Shown here: one piece after another, positions 13,829 through 20,057 of the stretch
Position numbering within the stretch: position 1 is the first letter of the stretch
Layout of the letters: every line of letters begins with the position of its first letter
DNA from: a virus
Virus record (IMG/VR): IMGVR_UViG_3300007559_000009
Coordinates: 1-40,520 of that record
Strand: one strand, 5' to 3'
DNA length: 40,520 nucleotides
Notes under the pieces: generated by a model
What the model was told of the DNA's origin: nothing
The model's database searches: none
What the model saw: the letters and a program-made list of their open reading frames with translations, nothing else
Translations under genes and position numbers: made by a program

Positions 13829-14163
13829 TGAAAGGTCAAGTAACTTATGATTGCATGGCGGAAGAGTTTGAATATGAGTTTGATGATGACGCAATTGGTA
13901 TTCAGCTTCAAGTTGATGATCTGGTTGATAACATGCTAACAGATTGTGAAATTGGTGGTACTATGATTGCACAATCATTTGTTGATTATTGCCAAGCATT
14001 AATCAATGGAGAAATCATTGACAGCGATGGTTCAGAGTTTTTTCAAATTATAGAACATGCGGTTATTTCACCAAGATTTGAAGATCGCCATGAACCAATA
14101 AATCAACTTATTCAAACTGCCATGAACTGGCAAGCAGTAAAAACAGTTACCTCCTTAGGGTAG
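13828..14163 (+). CDS. Acidic hypothetical protein (111 aa)
   Basis: A 111-residue acidic protein with an early run EEFEYEFDDDAIG and no membrane segment or catalytic motif that I recognise. It is coupled to the membrane protein gene before it by a one-base overlap, and AGGTGAG lies upstream. A terminator follows closely at 14172-14199. The strong negative charge could suit a DNA-mimic or binding-partner role, which is speculation. Function unknown. Confidence 0.65.
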   Translation: MKGQVTYDCMAEEFEYEFDDDAIGIQLQVDDLVDNMLTDCEIGGTMIAQSFVDYCQALINGEIIDSDGSEFFQIIEHAVISPRFEDRHEPINQLIQTAMNWQAVKTVTSLG

Positions 14164-14171
14164 AAACCACT

Positions 14172-14199
14172 CGCCCAGCTTATGACTGGGCATTTTTTT
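14172..14199 (+). terminator. Rho-independent terminator
   Basis: GCCCAG (14173-14178), a CTTATGA loop and CTGGGC (14186-14191) are followed by A and seven T. It closes the two-gene unit that starts at the 13530 promoter. The small secreted-protein gene at 14209 begins right after it, with a ribosome binding site just behind the T tract. Confidence 0.88.
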
Positions 14200-14208
14200 G
14201 AGGTTTAT

Positions 14209-14388
14209 ATGAGAAATTACATAATTACAGCCATAATATTAATGGCGATCAGCAACACCGCTTTTGCAAAAGAACCAACAAGCAAACATTGCCTACAGCT
14301 TGGTAGGCAGTATCGACATGCTGTACGCACAAATAACCCTATTAAGCACAAATTAGCTGAACGGTTGTGGATGGAGTGTGGGAAATAA
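14209..14388 (+). CDS. Small secreted protein with signal peptide
   Basis: A 59-residue protein with a textbook signal peptide (MRNYIITAIILMAISNTAFA) and a likely cleavage after the Ala-Phe-Ala. The mature part is about 39 residues, with two Cys (HCLQLGR, WMECGK) that could form a disulphide in the periplasm. The start at 14209 is chosen over 14182 because GAGG lies five bases upstream and the longer frame would begin inside the terminator. Small periplasmic phage proteins can act in exclusion or lysis control, but this one is not identified. Confidence 0.65.
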   Translation: MRNYIITAIILMAISNTAFAKEPTSKHCLQLGRQYRHAVRTNNPIKHKLAERLWMECGK

Positions 14389-14590
14389 ACAAATTTTATA
14401 GGCAGTGTAACCGCACTCTTTGAATAAAAGACAGGGACGTAGCTAGGCTACGCTGGAGGCTTGAAATTTTAACAATGCTAATGATTATGTTCTGCCAACT
14501 TTCTCGGCATAATCAAAAGTAAAGGCTGGCGGTTATTGATAACGGCTCAATTGTTAATCCAGCACATTATTAATTTTATGAGAATTTATT
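14389..14590 (+). other. Noncoding region with potential RNA structure
   Basis: About 200 bases without a believable gene. They contain the hairpin CGTAGC-TAG-GCTACG near 14435-14449 and further GC-richer short pairings, for example TGCC/GGCA near 14495-14511, in an otherwise AT-rich phage. It reads as a possible leader or small RNA upstream of the regulator gene at 14591. It is not a tRNA: no acceptor stem with a T-loop consensus was found. Confidence 0.35.
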
Positions 14591-15058
14591 ATGTTGACAG
14601 AAGAAGAGAAAAAAGAAAAAAGAAGGTTACATAATCAACGCTATCGTGAAGAAAATCGGGCATCAATAAATGCTAGAGTTAGAGCAAGAAAATTAAAAGA
14701 GAGGATTGGGGAAATGCCAGAGATAAATGAACAGATAAACATCACCAAAAAAGAAATCGCCAAGTTAATTGGCGTTAAAATGTTGATGCTTGAAAAGATC
14801 CTAAAAGATAAGAAGTATTTAGCTCCAAAGCATACTGAACTACATTTTGATGGAACAGTTTTGTTTAACAGAGCTGAAGTAATGGAGTGGATACCTTATA
14901 TCCGTGAAGCCTGTGCTTTTATGAAAAAAAGTAAGCCTATAGTTTTGTCCGGTATGTCTGCTCAAATAGTTCAGTTCATGCATAAAAACAAAAAAGTAGA
15001 ATTGTTTTGCAATGAATTAAGACGTAAACAAATGGATGGACGAATTAACAATGGCTAG
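14591..15058 (+). CDS. Putative HTH/excisionase-like DNA-binding protein
   Basis: A 155-residue protein. The N-terminus is a very basic helix (EEEKKEKRRLHNQRYREENR). From about residue 52 there is a helix-turn-helix of the MerR/excisionase type (ITKKEIAKLIGVKMLMLEKI), followed by a wing-like FDGTVLFNRAEVMEWI. It likely binds DNA and may regulate the accessory genes that follow. The basic N-terminus resembles those seen on small phage and homing-associated proteins. It overlaps the next gene. Confidence 0.6.
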   Translation: MLTEEEKKEKRRLHNQRYREENRASINARVRARKLKERIGEMPEINEQINITKKEIAKLIGVKMLMLEKILKDKKYLAPKHTELHFDGTVLFNRAEVMEWIPYIREACAFMKKSKPIVLSGMSAQIVQFMHKNKKVELFCNELRRKQMDGRINNG

Positions 15059-15311
15059 GGATGTTGATTATTCTTTGATACTCCAAGTATTACATAAAAA
15101 AGGATATAGCTTATACGACATTGGAAAAAAAACAGGTGTTGCAATAAGCACATTATCAACTGTCAAACAAGAGACCAAAGGCGTACCTAAGCATTGGTAT
15201 GATGGCTGGGAAGGAATTGCATTACAGGAATACTATCGTAAAGCAATAGGTACAAACGCTCCTTTTGTGGGAGATTACATTGAATTAGAGGATTATTATG
15301 AAAAAATCTGA
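15051..15311 (+). CDS. Helix-turn-helix protein (86 aa)
   Basis: An 86-residue protein with a compact helix-turn-helix (GYSLYDIGKKTGVAISTLST at about residues 14-33), followed by a PKHWYDGWEGIALQEYY segment common to phage Cro- or antiterminator-region HTH proteins that sense or recruit at DNA. The start at 15051 gives an 8-base overlap with the previous gene; an upstream in-frame ATG at 15036 is possible. Likely a small transcription regulator of the rightward accessory operon. Confidence 0.68.
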   Translation: MARDVDYSLILQVLHKKGYSLYDIGKKTGVAISTLSTVKQETKGVPKHWYDGWEGIALQEYYRKAIGTNAPFVGDYIELEDYYEKI

Positions 15312-15630
15312 AGTAAAAACACATACAAAAGCTATACTTGATAAGCTGGAAATTTATTATGTTTGCCCTTCTACTACTGGCTATAAAAAATCAGCCATTC
15401 CTGACATAATAGCGTGTGTTTCAGGCACGTTTTTAGCTTTTAACTGTATTGGTACGGGTAAATCAATTACGCCCATACAAGTGGCTGAATTTAACAATAT
15501 TGTGTCATCACATGGCATTGCGTTTACTGTTGATAGCCAAAACATTCTTATTCTAGAAAACACTTTAACTGCAATTCAACAAATGAAAGAGGGTCTTATA
15601 CATGAAGATGAAATATCCGCTCCCAACTGA
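15298..15630 (+). CDS. VRR-NUC-like protein with degenerate active site
   Basis: A 110-residue protein with the layout of phage VRR-NUC/Holliday-resolvase-like nucleases: GYKKSAIPDIIACVSGTFLA, then TPIQVAEFNNIVSSHGIAFT. The Asp of IPD is kept. Where active members have E-x-K after the GTFLA strand (compare FVECK in the nuclease at 10144-10410), this one has FNCIG. The catalytic Glu and Lys therefore appear replaced by Asn and Ile. It may bind branched DNA without cutting it, or be decaying. GAGG precedes the ATG and it overlaps both neighbours. Confidence 0.65.
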   Translation: MKKSEVKTHTKAILDKLEIYYVCPSTTGYKKSAIPDIIACVSGTFLAFNCIGTGKSITPIQVAEFNNIVSSHGIAFTVDSQNILILENTLTAIQQMKEGLIHEDEISAPN

Positions 15631-15802
15631 AAATGCCAGATGTCTTGGTAGTAACTGTGATAAAAAGCAAGATTGTGCTAGGTACTTGTCTATTGAAATA
15701 GACACTCAAGATTATTTCTGGCACATGGATGCAATGAAGGAATTAAAAGAAATGGATTGCAATTTGTTTATAGATTTTCGAGGCAATTATTATGAGCATT
15801 GA
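15602..15802 (+). CDS. Cys-rich small phage protein (66 aa)
   Basis: A 66-residue protein with RCLGSNCDKKQDCARYL, a C-x4-C-x5-C pattern followed by a fourth Cys later (MDCNLFI), probably a small zinc- or disulphide-stabilised domain. The same Cys pattern is seen in many proteobacterial phage early proteins of unknown role. GAGGG lies upstream, and the gene overlaps its neighbours on both sides, so it is part of one long accessory operon. Confidence 0.65.
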   Translation: MKMKYPLPTENARCLGSNCDKKQDCARYLSIEIDTQDYFWHMDAMKELKEMDCNLFIDFRGNYYEH

Positions 15803-16307
15803 GAGAGAGCTGCTGGAGAAAGTTATATCTGGCGACAACAAAGGAGATTTTTTTGTCAGTTATGATCTATACAAAGAGATTTATGAGCTTCTTGCCCATC
15901 CTGAGTCTACCCAAGAGCCTGAAGCTTGGATACTGGAAGATAAAAAAACAGGATATAGAAGACAATCCGCTTATAAACCTACAGATTTAGACGAGGAAGC
16001 TTGTAACGTAATACCCTTATACACTGCACCACCAGTAAAATCTGAGCAGACTGAGCAAGAGCCAGTGGCAACAAAACTAGAAAGTCATCAGTTCACCGCT
16101 TTCCATGTATCAGCAGACGACTTTAAAAAATTGCAAAAACTGCCAACAGGAACAAAGATATATACAGCTCCGCCAAAACGTGAGCCTTTAATTAATATAT
16201 ATGTATTAAACGCTTTTAAAGCTGATGATGAAGCCACACATCCCTACAGTTATTGGGCAGGTGTTGAATTTGCTGAAAAACATCACGGCATTGGAGGTGG
16301 GGAATGA
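15792..16307 (+). CDS. Modular accessory protein, paralogue 1
   Basis: A 171-residue protein and the longest of three related genes. It has an N-terminal MSIERELLEK helix and YELLAHPESTQEPEAWI. Two segments ending in YTAPP (IPLYTAPP, KIYTAPP) resemble the common phage pattern where an EPVAW strand is followed by LYTAPP. The end is AEKHHGIGG. The same head, the ELLAQPEQ linker, the REPL element and the HGIGG tail recur at 16304-16639 and 16984-17388. It is translationally coupled to neighbours. Such proteins are widespread in phage accessory operons and their function is unknown. Confidence 0.65.
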   Translation: MSIERELLEKVISGDNKGDFFVSYDLYKEIYELLAHPESTQEPEAWILEDKKTGYRRQSAYKPTDLDEEACNVIPLYTAPPVKSEQTEQEPVATKLESHQFTAFHVSADDFKKLQKLPTGTKIYTAPPKREPLINIYVLNAFKADDEATHPYSYWAGVEFAEKHHGIGGGE

Positions 16308-16639
16308 GTAAAGAAAGAGCTTTATTGAAAGAGGTACTTTATGTGATCGGAGAATATACAGAAGATGCACAAGAAAGAACTGAAATACTAATTGCTGAGA
16401 TTGAAAAATTATTAGCCCAACCTGAGCAAGAGCCTGTGGCTTGGATGAATGATTCTGGTGGATGTTTTCTATCTGACGGTAACAAGTATAGTGAAAATTG
16501 GACGGCTCTCTACACAGCACCACAAAAACGTGAGCCTTTGAGTTCAATTAAAATATTAGAGTTAACGAGTAAACATGAGTACGCAATTAATTTAGTTAGA
16601 GCAATAGAAAAAGCACACGGCATTGGAGGTGAGGAATGA
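16304..16639 (+). CDS. Modular accessory protein, paralogue 2
   Basis: A 111-residue protein with MSKERALLKEV at the start, then EKLLAQPEQEPVAWMND, ALYTAPQKREPLSS, and EKAHGIGGEE at the end. This is the same modules as paralogue 1 with only one LYTAP unit. GGAGG precedes the ATG, which overlaps the previous stop by four bases. The shared ends with a variable middle suggest module exchange or duplication within the operon. Function unknown. Confidence 0.65.
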   Translation: MSKERALLKEVLYVIGEYTEDAQERTEILIAEIEKLLAQPEQEPVAWMNDSGGCFLSDGNKYSENWTALYTAPQKREPLSSIKILELTSKHEYAINLVRAIEKAHGIGGEE

Positions 16640-16866
16640 ATCTATTTAGTAAAAATGCTGAGGCATACAAATTAGATTTAAAGGATGTCATGAATGAAAA
16701 TCAACCTGCAACATATTATATTGGGCTTGGAGAGAGTGGCGGTGTTAATTTTCTCATTAAATCATGTAGCCAAGTACAGGAAGTAAATTTTACTAGAGAA
16801 CAAGCCAAATTTTTAGTCGAGCAATTTCAGTTTTATATTGGGGAAGATGATGATGATGAAAACTGA
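16636..16866 (+). CDS. Small acidic-tailed hypothetical protein (76 aa)
   Basis: A 76-residue protein with no recognised motif. It reads MNLFSKNAEAYKLDLKDVM, contains YYIGLGESGGVNFLIK, and ends in an acidic tail (GEDDDDEN). GGAGGTGAGG precedes the ATG, which overlaps the previous gene by four bases. The GATGAT-repeat that encodes the acidic tail also provides the start region of the membrane peptide that follows. Confidence 0.6.
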   Translation: MNLFSKNAEAYKLDLKDVMNENQPATYYIGLGESGGVNFLIKSCSQVQEVNFTREQAKFLVEQFQFYIGEDDDDEN

Positions 16867-16987
16867 TTTAGAATTAATTATTGCTATGCTTGCTTTTATT
16901 ATATTAGGTGGTGCGGTTATATTCATAATGTATAGCATATTCAAACTTATTTTTGATAAATTTAATGAGCTGAGAAAAAGATTATGA
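16856..16987 (+). CDS. Small membrane protein (43 aa)
   Basis: A 43-residue single-span protein: MKTDLELII, a hydrophobic core with GGAVIFIMY, and a basic C-terminus (NELRKRL). It starts within the ATGATGATG run at the end of the previous gene, with GGGGAA upstream (ATG 16853 is also possible), and ends in an ATGA overlap with paralogue 3. Both overlaps strongly suggest a real translated gene. The N-out/C-in charge pattern suits an inner-membrane peptide. Role unknown. Confidence 0.6.
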   Translation: MKTDLELIIAMLAFIILGGAVIFIMYSIFKLIFDKFNELRKRL

Positions 16988-17388
16988 GTGCTGAAAGAGA
17001 TTTGTTAAATAAAGCACTGGCTGTACTATTAGAACTAAAAGATTGTTCAGATTCGTGGTGCGAATACTGTGTTCCTATCGGCATCCATTATCGTATTGAT
17101 GAAGCTATACAAGAACTACTCGCCCAACCTGAGCAGACTGAGAAAGAGCCTTTTAAACCAGATTGGGTTAATTACCGACAAGGTGTAGAAGATGCAAAAC
17201 GCGATCCTATGACTCAGCGTGAAGCTTACCAACGAGGTTATGCACAAGCAGAGCATGATTTAAAACGTGAGCCTTTGGGATTGGAAATTATGGATTTCTG
17301 CGGTAGTGAAGATTACAGAGAAGGTTTTAAAGATGGTGCTTTATATGCAGAGAAGTGTCACGGCATTGGAGGCAATAATGATAATTAA
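16984..17388 (+). CDS. Modular accessory protein, paralogue 3
   Basis: A 134-residue protein with MSAERDLLNKAL at the start, a Cys-containing insert (DSWCEYCVPIGIHY), ELLAQPEQTEKEPF, a DUF-like repeat region (YRQGVEDAKRDP, YQRGYAQAEHD), KREPLG and a CHGIGG tail. It shares head, linker and tail with the two genes at 15792 and 16304 but has an unrelated centre. It is coupled by four bases to the membrane peptide before it and overlaps the gene after it. Function unknown. Confidence 0.65.
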   Translation: MSAERDLLNKALAVLLELKDCSDSWCEYCVPIGIHYRIDEAIQELLAQPEQTEKEPFKPDWVNYRQGVEDAKRDPMTQREAYQRGYAQAEHDLKREPLGLEIMDFCGSEDYREGFKDGALYAEKCHGIGGNNDN

Positions 17389-17614
17389 TCTTGAAATAAT
17401 GAAAAAACGGCTTGAGCAAATAAAATCTCAAGCGAGTCATTGGCTTTCATCATCTGATGGTAGTTATGAAGCTTGTTTACATGATAAAGGTTATTACAAA
17501 CTACAAAAACACATTAAATTGGTAGAACGGCTTAACGAAATTGAAGATACGGTTGATGCTCTTATGGATGAGCATGATGCTATTTTGCAAAAACTAGGTG
17601 AGGATATGCGATGA
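17378..17614 (+). CDS. Coiled-coil hypothetical protein (78 aa)
   Basis: A 78-residue mostly helical protein: EIMKKRLEQIKSQASHWL, then a short SSDGSYEAC loop, then KLQKHIKLVERLNEIEDTVD. It is probably a helical hairpin. The ATG at 17378 is chosen because GGAGG lies five bases upstream; the longer open frame is a shadow of paralogue 3. It ends in an ATGA overlap with the next membrane peptide. Function unknown. Confidence 0.6.
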   Translation: MIINLEIMKKRLEQIKSQASHWLSSSDGSYEACLHDKGYYKLQKHIKLVERLNEIEDTVDALMDEHDAILQKLGEDMR

Positions 17615-17727
17615 AACTTTATGATGTTTACAAGCTGGAAAAGGCAATTAAAAATTTATATTTAATAATGGGTATGGTTGTATCTACATTAATATCAATT
17701 ATTGTGTATTTTCTTAATCATTGTTGA
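17611..17727 (+). CDS. Small membrane protein (38 aa), last gene of the rightward block
   Basis: A 38-residue protein: a short amphipathic start (MKLYDVYKLEKAIKNL), then one transmembrane helix (LIMGMVVSTLISIIVYFL), ending HC. It overlaps the previous stop by four bases and ends five bases before the convergent endolysin gene. It could be a lysis-related or host-membrane peptide, but no family is recognised. Confidence 0.5.
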   Translation: MKLYDVYKLEKAIKNLYLIMGMVVSTLISIIVYFLNHC

Positions 17728-17731
17728 TTAT

Positions 17732-18196
17732 TTAAACATTAACAATGCCACCAGCATCGACATAAAATTTATTTAATACATCTAATTTATGTTCATGCTG
17801 GTTATATCCAGCACCAGGCAAACTTGCCCACCTTGATGCACAAGCCTTAACAGCATTAGCAAAATCACCAGCTTCAATTAAAGATAATGCCTTACATTCT
17901 TTAATTAATTGAATAGCAATCTTATCCTGACTATCTGGTGAAAAATCAGGCAATTTAAGTTGTTTTTTATAAACATCATAATAACGAGTTAAAATTTGAT
18001 AACGCCCTGCTGCACTTGATTTTAAACCTTTTCCTAAATTAATAACTACTCTAGGATGATCTTGATAATTATTAAAAAGATGAGGTTTAGTTTTTGTACT
18101 TCCTACAATTACATCATAACCCTGATTATTTCCAATATCTTGAGTTCCCTCAGACTTTGCAATCATAGTTAAAAATGCTTTTAAATTATTTGTCAT
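17732..18196 (-). CDS. Lambda R-type endolysin (lytic transglycosylase)
   Basis: A 154-residue protein closely following phage lambda gpR along its length: FLTMIAKSEGT with the catalytic Glu at 16, GYDVIVG, DHPRVVINLGKGLKSSAAGRY, DFSPDSQDKIA and WASLPGAGYNQ-EHK. It cleaves peptidoglycan glycan strands from the periplasmic side after a holin releases it. It has no signal peptide or membrane anchor, so it depends on a holin. It overlaps the upstream holin-accessory gene by one base and is the last gene of the late leftward block. Confidence 0.95.
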   Translation of the reverse strand: MTNNLKAFLTMIAKSEGTQDIGNNQGYDVIVGSTKTKPHLFNNYQDHPRVVINLGKGLKSSAAGRYQILTRYYDVYKKQLKLPDFSPDSQDKIAIQLIKECKALSLIEAGDFANAVKACASRWASLPGAGYNQHEHKLDVLNKFYVDAGGIVNV

Positions 18197-18426
18197 TATT
18201 TAACGCCCATGATGTACGCTATAAATGCAAAAATTGCCCCAACAGCAAAGACTACGCCACCAAAAAAACCTTTATTTGATGCAGACTGTGTTTTTAAAAT
18301 ATCCAAAGATTCACAAATACGTTCATATTGGCGTTTACTTTCCAGCTTATCTTCAGTTAATTCACGGCACAAACTATCTAGTCGTTGTTCCACTTTTACA
18401 AGCCTAATGTTGAGATCATCTGTCAC
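18196..18426 (-). CDS. XhlA-like lysis accessory membrane protein
   Basis: A 76-residue protein: a soluble helical N-terminal part with coiled-coil spacing (IRLVKVEQRLDSLCRELTED) and one C-terminal membrane helix (FFGGVVFAVGAIFAFIAYIM). This layout is typical of hemolysin XhlA-type proteins found beside holins and endolysins. It lies between the spanins and the endolysin, with short overlaps, and probably helps holin function or anchors at the inner membrane. It could also itself be a holin. Confidence 0.7.
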   Translation of the reverse strand: MTDDLNIRLVKVEQRLDSLCRELTEDKLESKRQYERICESLDILKTQSASNKGFFGGVVFAVGAIFAFIAYIMGVK

Positions 18427-18889
18427 GGTTTAATCCTTGAATAAATTTTTGGCATAGTTGAGCATAAGATGCTATTTGGTCGGCTCGATAGGCTTCCATT
18501 TTGAGAAATTCTGTAAGTTCCACTGAAAGTTCGTATCTATTTTCATCGGCTCGAATAACGGTTTTGGTATTATCACTTTTGGCTGTGGTGCAACGACTAC
18601 TTTTCCTGCCGTTGTCGTACATGCGTTGAGATTTAAAATCATCACGCTGAGTATTAATAGCTTTGATAGCTGATTCATTTGCGTCCTCCAATTCTTTATT
18701 AAGCTGTAAAGCCTTTGCGTTGGCTTTTTTAGCTTCTTCAGTCAATGTGGCAAGCAGTGCTTCTGCTTCTTGATTTTGTGTGGCAATGCTATCTGCCATT
18801 TCTTTAATTTCCAGTTGCGATACTTTATAAGCAAATCCATAACCGGAAGCAAAACTTGCAATAATAATGGCGACAAATAAGTAGGGCAT
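18416..18889 (-). CDS. Rz: Inner-membrane spanin (Rz)
   Basis: A 157-residue protein with an N-terminal membrane anchor (YLFVAIIIASFASGYGFAY) and then a long charged coiled coil (EAEALLATLTEEAKKANAKA and beyond). This is the classic Rz layout. With Rz1 it fuses inner and outer membranes at lysis. The Rz1 gene lies entirely within it in the +1 frame. It starts just after the holin gene and overlaps the XhlA-like gene, forming a holin-spanin-endolysin cassette. Confidence 0.88.
   Translation of the reverse strand: MPYLFVAIIIASFASGYGFAYKVSQLEIKEMADSIATQNQEAEALLATLTEEAKKANAKALQLNKELEDANESAIKAINTQRDDFKSQRMYDNGRKSSRCTTAKSDNTKTVIRADENRYELSVELTEFLKMEAYRADQIASYAQLCQKFIQGLNRDR
18472..18678 (-). CDS. 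Rz1: Outer-membrane lipoprotein spanin (Rz1), embedded in Rz
   Basis: A 68-residue protein nested in Rz in the +1 frame. It has a signal sequence with a lipobox ending LNAC (Cys20) and a mature part containing Pro and Lys-rich stretches (APQPKVIIPKPLFEP), as usual for Rz1. It would be lipidated, placed in the outer membrane and bind the Rz coiled coil in the periplasm. The overlapping arrangement is the lambda type. Confidence 0.88.
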   Translation of the reverse strand: MNQLSKLLILSVMILNLNACTTTAGKVVVAPQPKVIIPKPLFEPMKIDTNFQWNLQNFSKWKPIEPTK

Positions 18890-18890
18890 A

Positions 18891-19052
18891 TCAATCTTTT
18901 AGTATGACACCAAGTCCACCAGCAACACCTGTAGCCAACATTAATAATTGGTCAATAGGTTTGCCCATAAATAAGAATACTGTGCCTACAATGGCTGTAA
19001 TTAGCCATATTAAACCACGCTTAGTAGATGCTTCTGACCAATCTATTTTCAT
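18891..19052 (-). CDS. Probable holin (53 aa, two membrane helices)
   Basis: A 53-residue protein with a charged start (MKIDWSEASTKRG), a first helix (LIWLITAIVGTVFLFMG), a short KPID turn, a second helix (LLMLATGVAGGLGVIL) and a KD end. Size, two-helix hairpin and position directly upstream of Rz/Rz1 and the endolysin make it the best holin candidate. The ATG at 19052 is preferred to a TTG 24 bases upstream. It overlaps the preceding virion gene by four bases. Confidence 0.72.
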   Translation of the reverse strand: MKIDWSEASTKRGLIWLITAIVGTVFLFMGKPIDQLLMLATGVAGGLGVILKD

Positions 19053-19345
19053 GGGATAATACTTGGTGTTACACAAAAAGTTGATTCAACGGCACCGTTT
19101 GGCGCAATTGAGTCCCATCTGTATTTCCAGTAACCCGATTGGGTTAAATTAACTGTTGCTTTATAAACACCTGTAGCAACACGGGTAATAAATGTTCCAA
19201 CACCATAAGTATATGTTGTGATTGTGCCGTCAGGCATTTCAACAGTAAGCGTTAAAGTAGAGGGATTAGCCAATATACTATTAGATGTAATATTAGCGTT
19301 TAAAACGCTTGAATTGCCAATAAGATATTGATTATTAAATTGCAT
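19049..19345 (-). CDS. Small beta-rich structural protein (98 aa)
   Basis: A 98-residue beta-rich protein: NPSTLTLTVEMPDGTITTYT, then TGVYKATVNL and SGYWKYRWDS. The pattern of an Ig-like strand set ending in a YKA-W-YRW signature is common in small tail-fibre-region proteins. The ATG at 19345 overlaps the previous gene's stop region. It lies between fibre genes and the lysis cassette. It may be a fibre accessory or decoration domain; not proven. Confidence 0.6.
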   Translation of the reverse strand: MQFNNQYLIGNSSVLNANITSNSILANPSTLTLTVEMPDGTITTYTYGVGTFITRVATGVYKATVNLTQSGYWKYRWDSIAPNGAVESTFCVTPSIIP

Positions 19346-19538
19346 CTTGGTACACCACCATCCCTGCTTGATATTCTTCACTAATAGCTATAATAACATT
19401 TATATTTTCATAAATAATTATTGCTGATTCAAAAGATTCACTAATAGTTAATTTAGCTACTCTTCCAATATAATTAAATTCAGGTTTTGCATAATAAAAT
19501 TGACCGTATCCAGCTTTCCCGTATTGAGCAGAATTCAT
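19335..19538 (-). CDS. Small hypothetical fibre-region protein (67 aa)
   Basis: A 67-residue protein opening MNSAQYGKAGYGQFYYAKPE. The short NSAQYG-x-x-YG motif also ends the tail protein at 25054-25752 (SAQYGRIQYGVTHYGE), so the two may share a docking element. The rest is beta-prone. It follows a rho-independent terminator, so it may be made at lower level or from its own promoter. Function unknown. Confidence 0.55.
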   Translation of the reverse strand: MNSAQYGKAGYGQFYYAKPEFNYIGRVAKLTISESFESAIIIYENINVIIAISEEYQAGMVVYQDAI

Positions 19539-19550
19539 ATAAAATCCTTT

Positions 19551-19573
19551 AAAAAAGGCGGCATAAAGCCGCC
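19551..19573 (-). terminator. Rho-independent terminator within the late block
   Basis: On the minus strand, GGCGGC, a TTTAT loop and GCCGCC are followed directly by six T (stem 19557-19562/19568-19573). It sits after the fibre-assembly-like gene (19589-20056) and upstream of the gene at 19335-19538 and the lysis cassette. It probably dampens transcription of the downstream genes relative to virion genes. Confidence 0.9.
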
Positions 19574-19588
19574 AAACGGAGTTACTGA

Positions 19589-20056
19589 CTAAATCGGTTG
19601 ACCAGTTAAAATTTGAGCTTTACGACCTGTTGCTAAATAGGGAGCAGGAGGTGTTAAAGCTGGCTCAACATTAGTTGCTGATAAATAATCCAGCGTTTGG
19701 CTCATAGAATCAAGTGCAAGATTAACTTCAGTCACCCTAATATCTTGAAAACGAGTCCAAAACACTTTTACTATAGGGTCTGTTGAGTTCTGAATATACG
19801 CCTGCTCCTGTGGATAAAACAGCATCATAAACTGAACCGCTGTTACTATTGGAGGCACAGGCTCAGGAGTTGGAGGCACAGGCACAGGTGGAGGCGCACT
19901 CCACTTCTTAGTTGTTTCATTATACAACCATCCATCTTGAACATCTGCTGGCACAATAATAAACTCAGCAGCAACAGTTGGGTAGTAAATAGTGGTTGGG
20001 TCTGTGGTTGTTACATCAACGGCAACGTCATTAACATTTCTAGCGTAATTTGTCAT
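19589..20056 (-). CDS. Tail fibre assembly-like protein
   Basis: A 155-residue protein. An N-terminal beta part (YYPTVAAEFIIVPADVQDGW) is followed by W-x-x-PPPPVPVPPTPEPVPP-type proline-rich linker and a helical C-terminal part (FMMLFYPQEQAYIQNSTDPI, then VNLALDSMSQTLDYL). Fibre chaperones (Tfa-type) and small tail-tip accessory proteins near fibres often combine these parts. It follows the Gly-rich adhesin and ends at a terminator, which fits a chaperone or accessory to it. Family membership is not certain. Confidence 0.6.
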   Translation of the reverse strand: MTNYARNVNDVAVDVTTTDPTTIYYPTVAAEFIIVPADVQDGWLYNETTKKWSAPPPVPVPPTPEPVPPIVTAVQFMMLFYPQEQAYIQNSTDPIVKVFWTRFQDIRVTEVNLALDSMSQTLDYLSATNVEPALTPPAPYLATGRKAQILTGQPI

Positions 20057-20057
20057 T

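Noticed and set aside
14182-14208. Longer start for the secreted protein gene
   Set aside because: This ATG lies inside the terminator hairpin and would put nine residues before a complete signal peptide. The ATG at 14209 has GAGG upstream.
14389-14590. tRNA gene
   Set aside because: No cloverleaf with an acceptor stem and T-loop consensus could be drawn.
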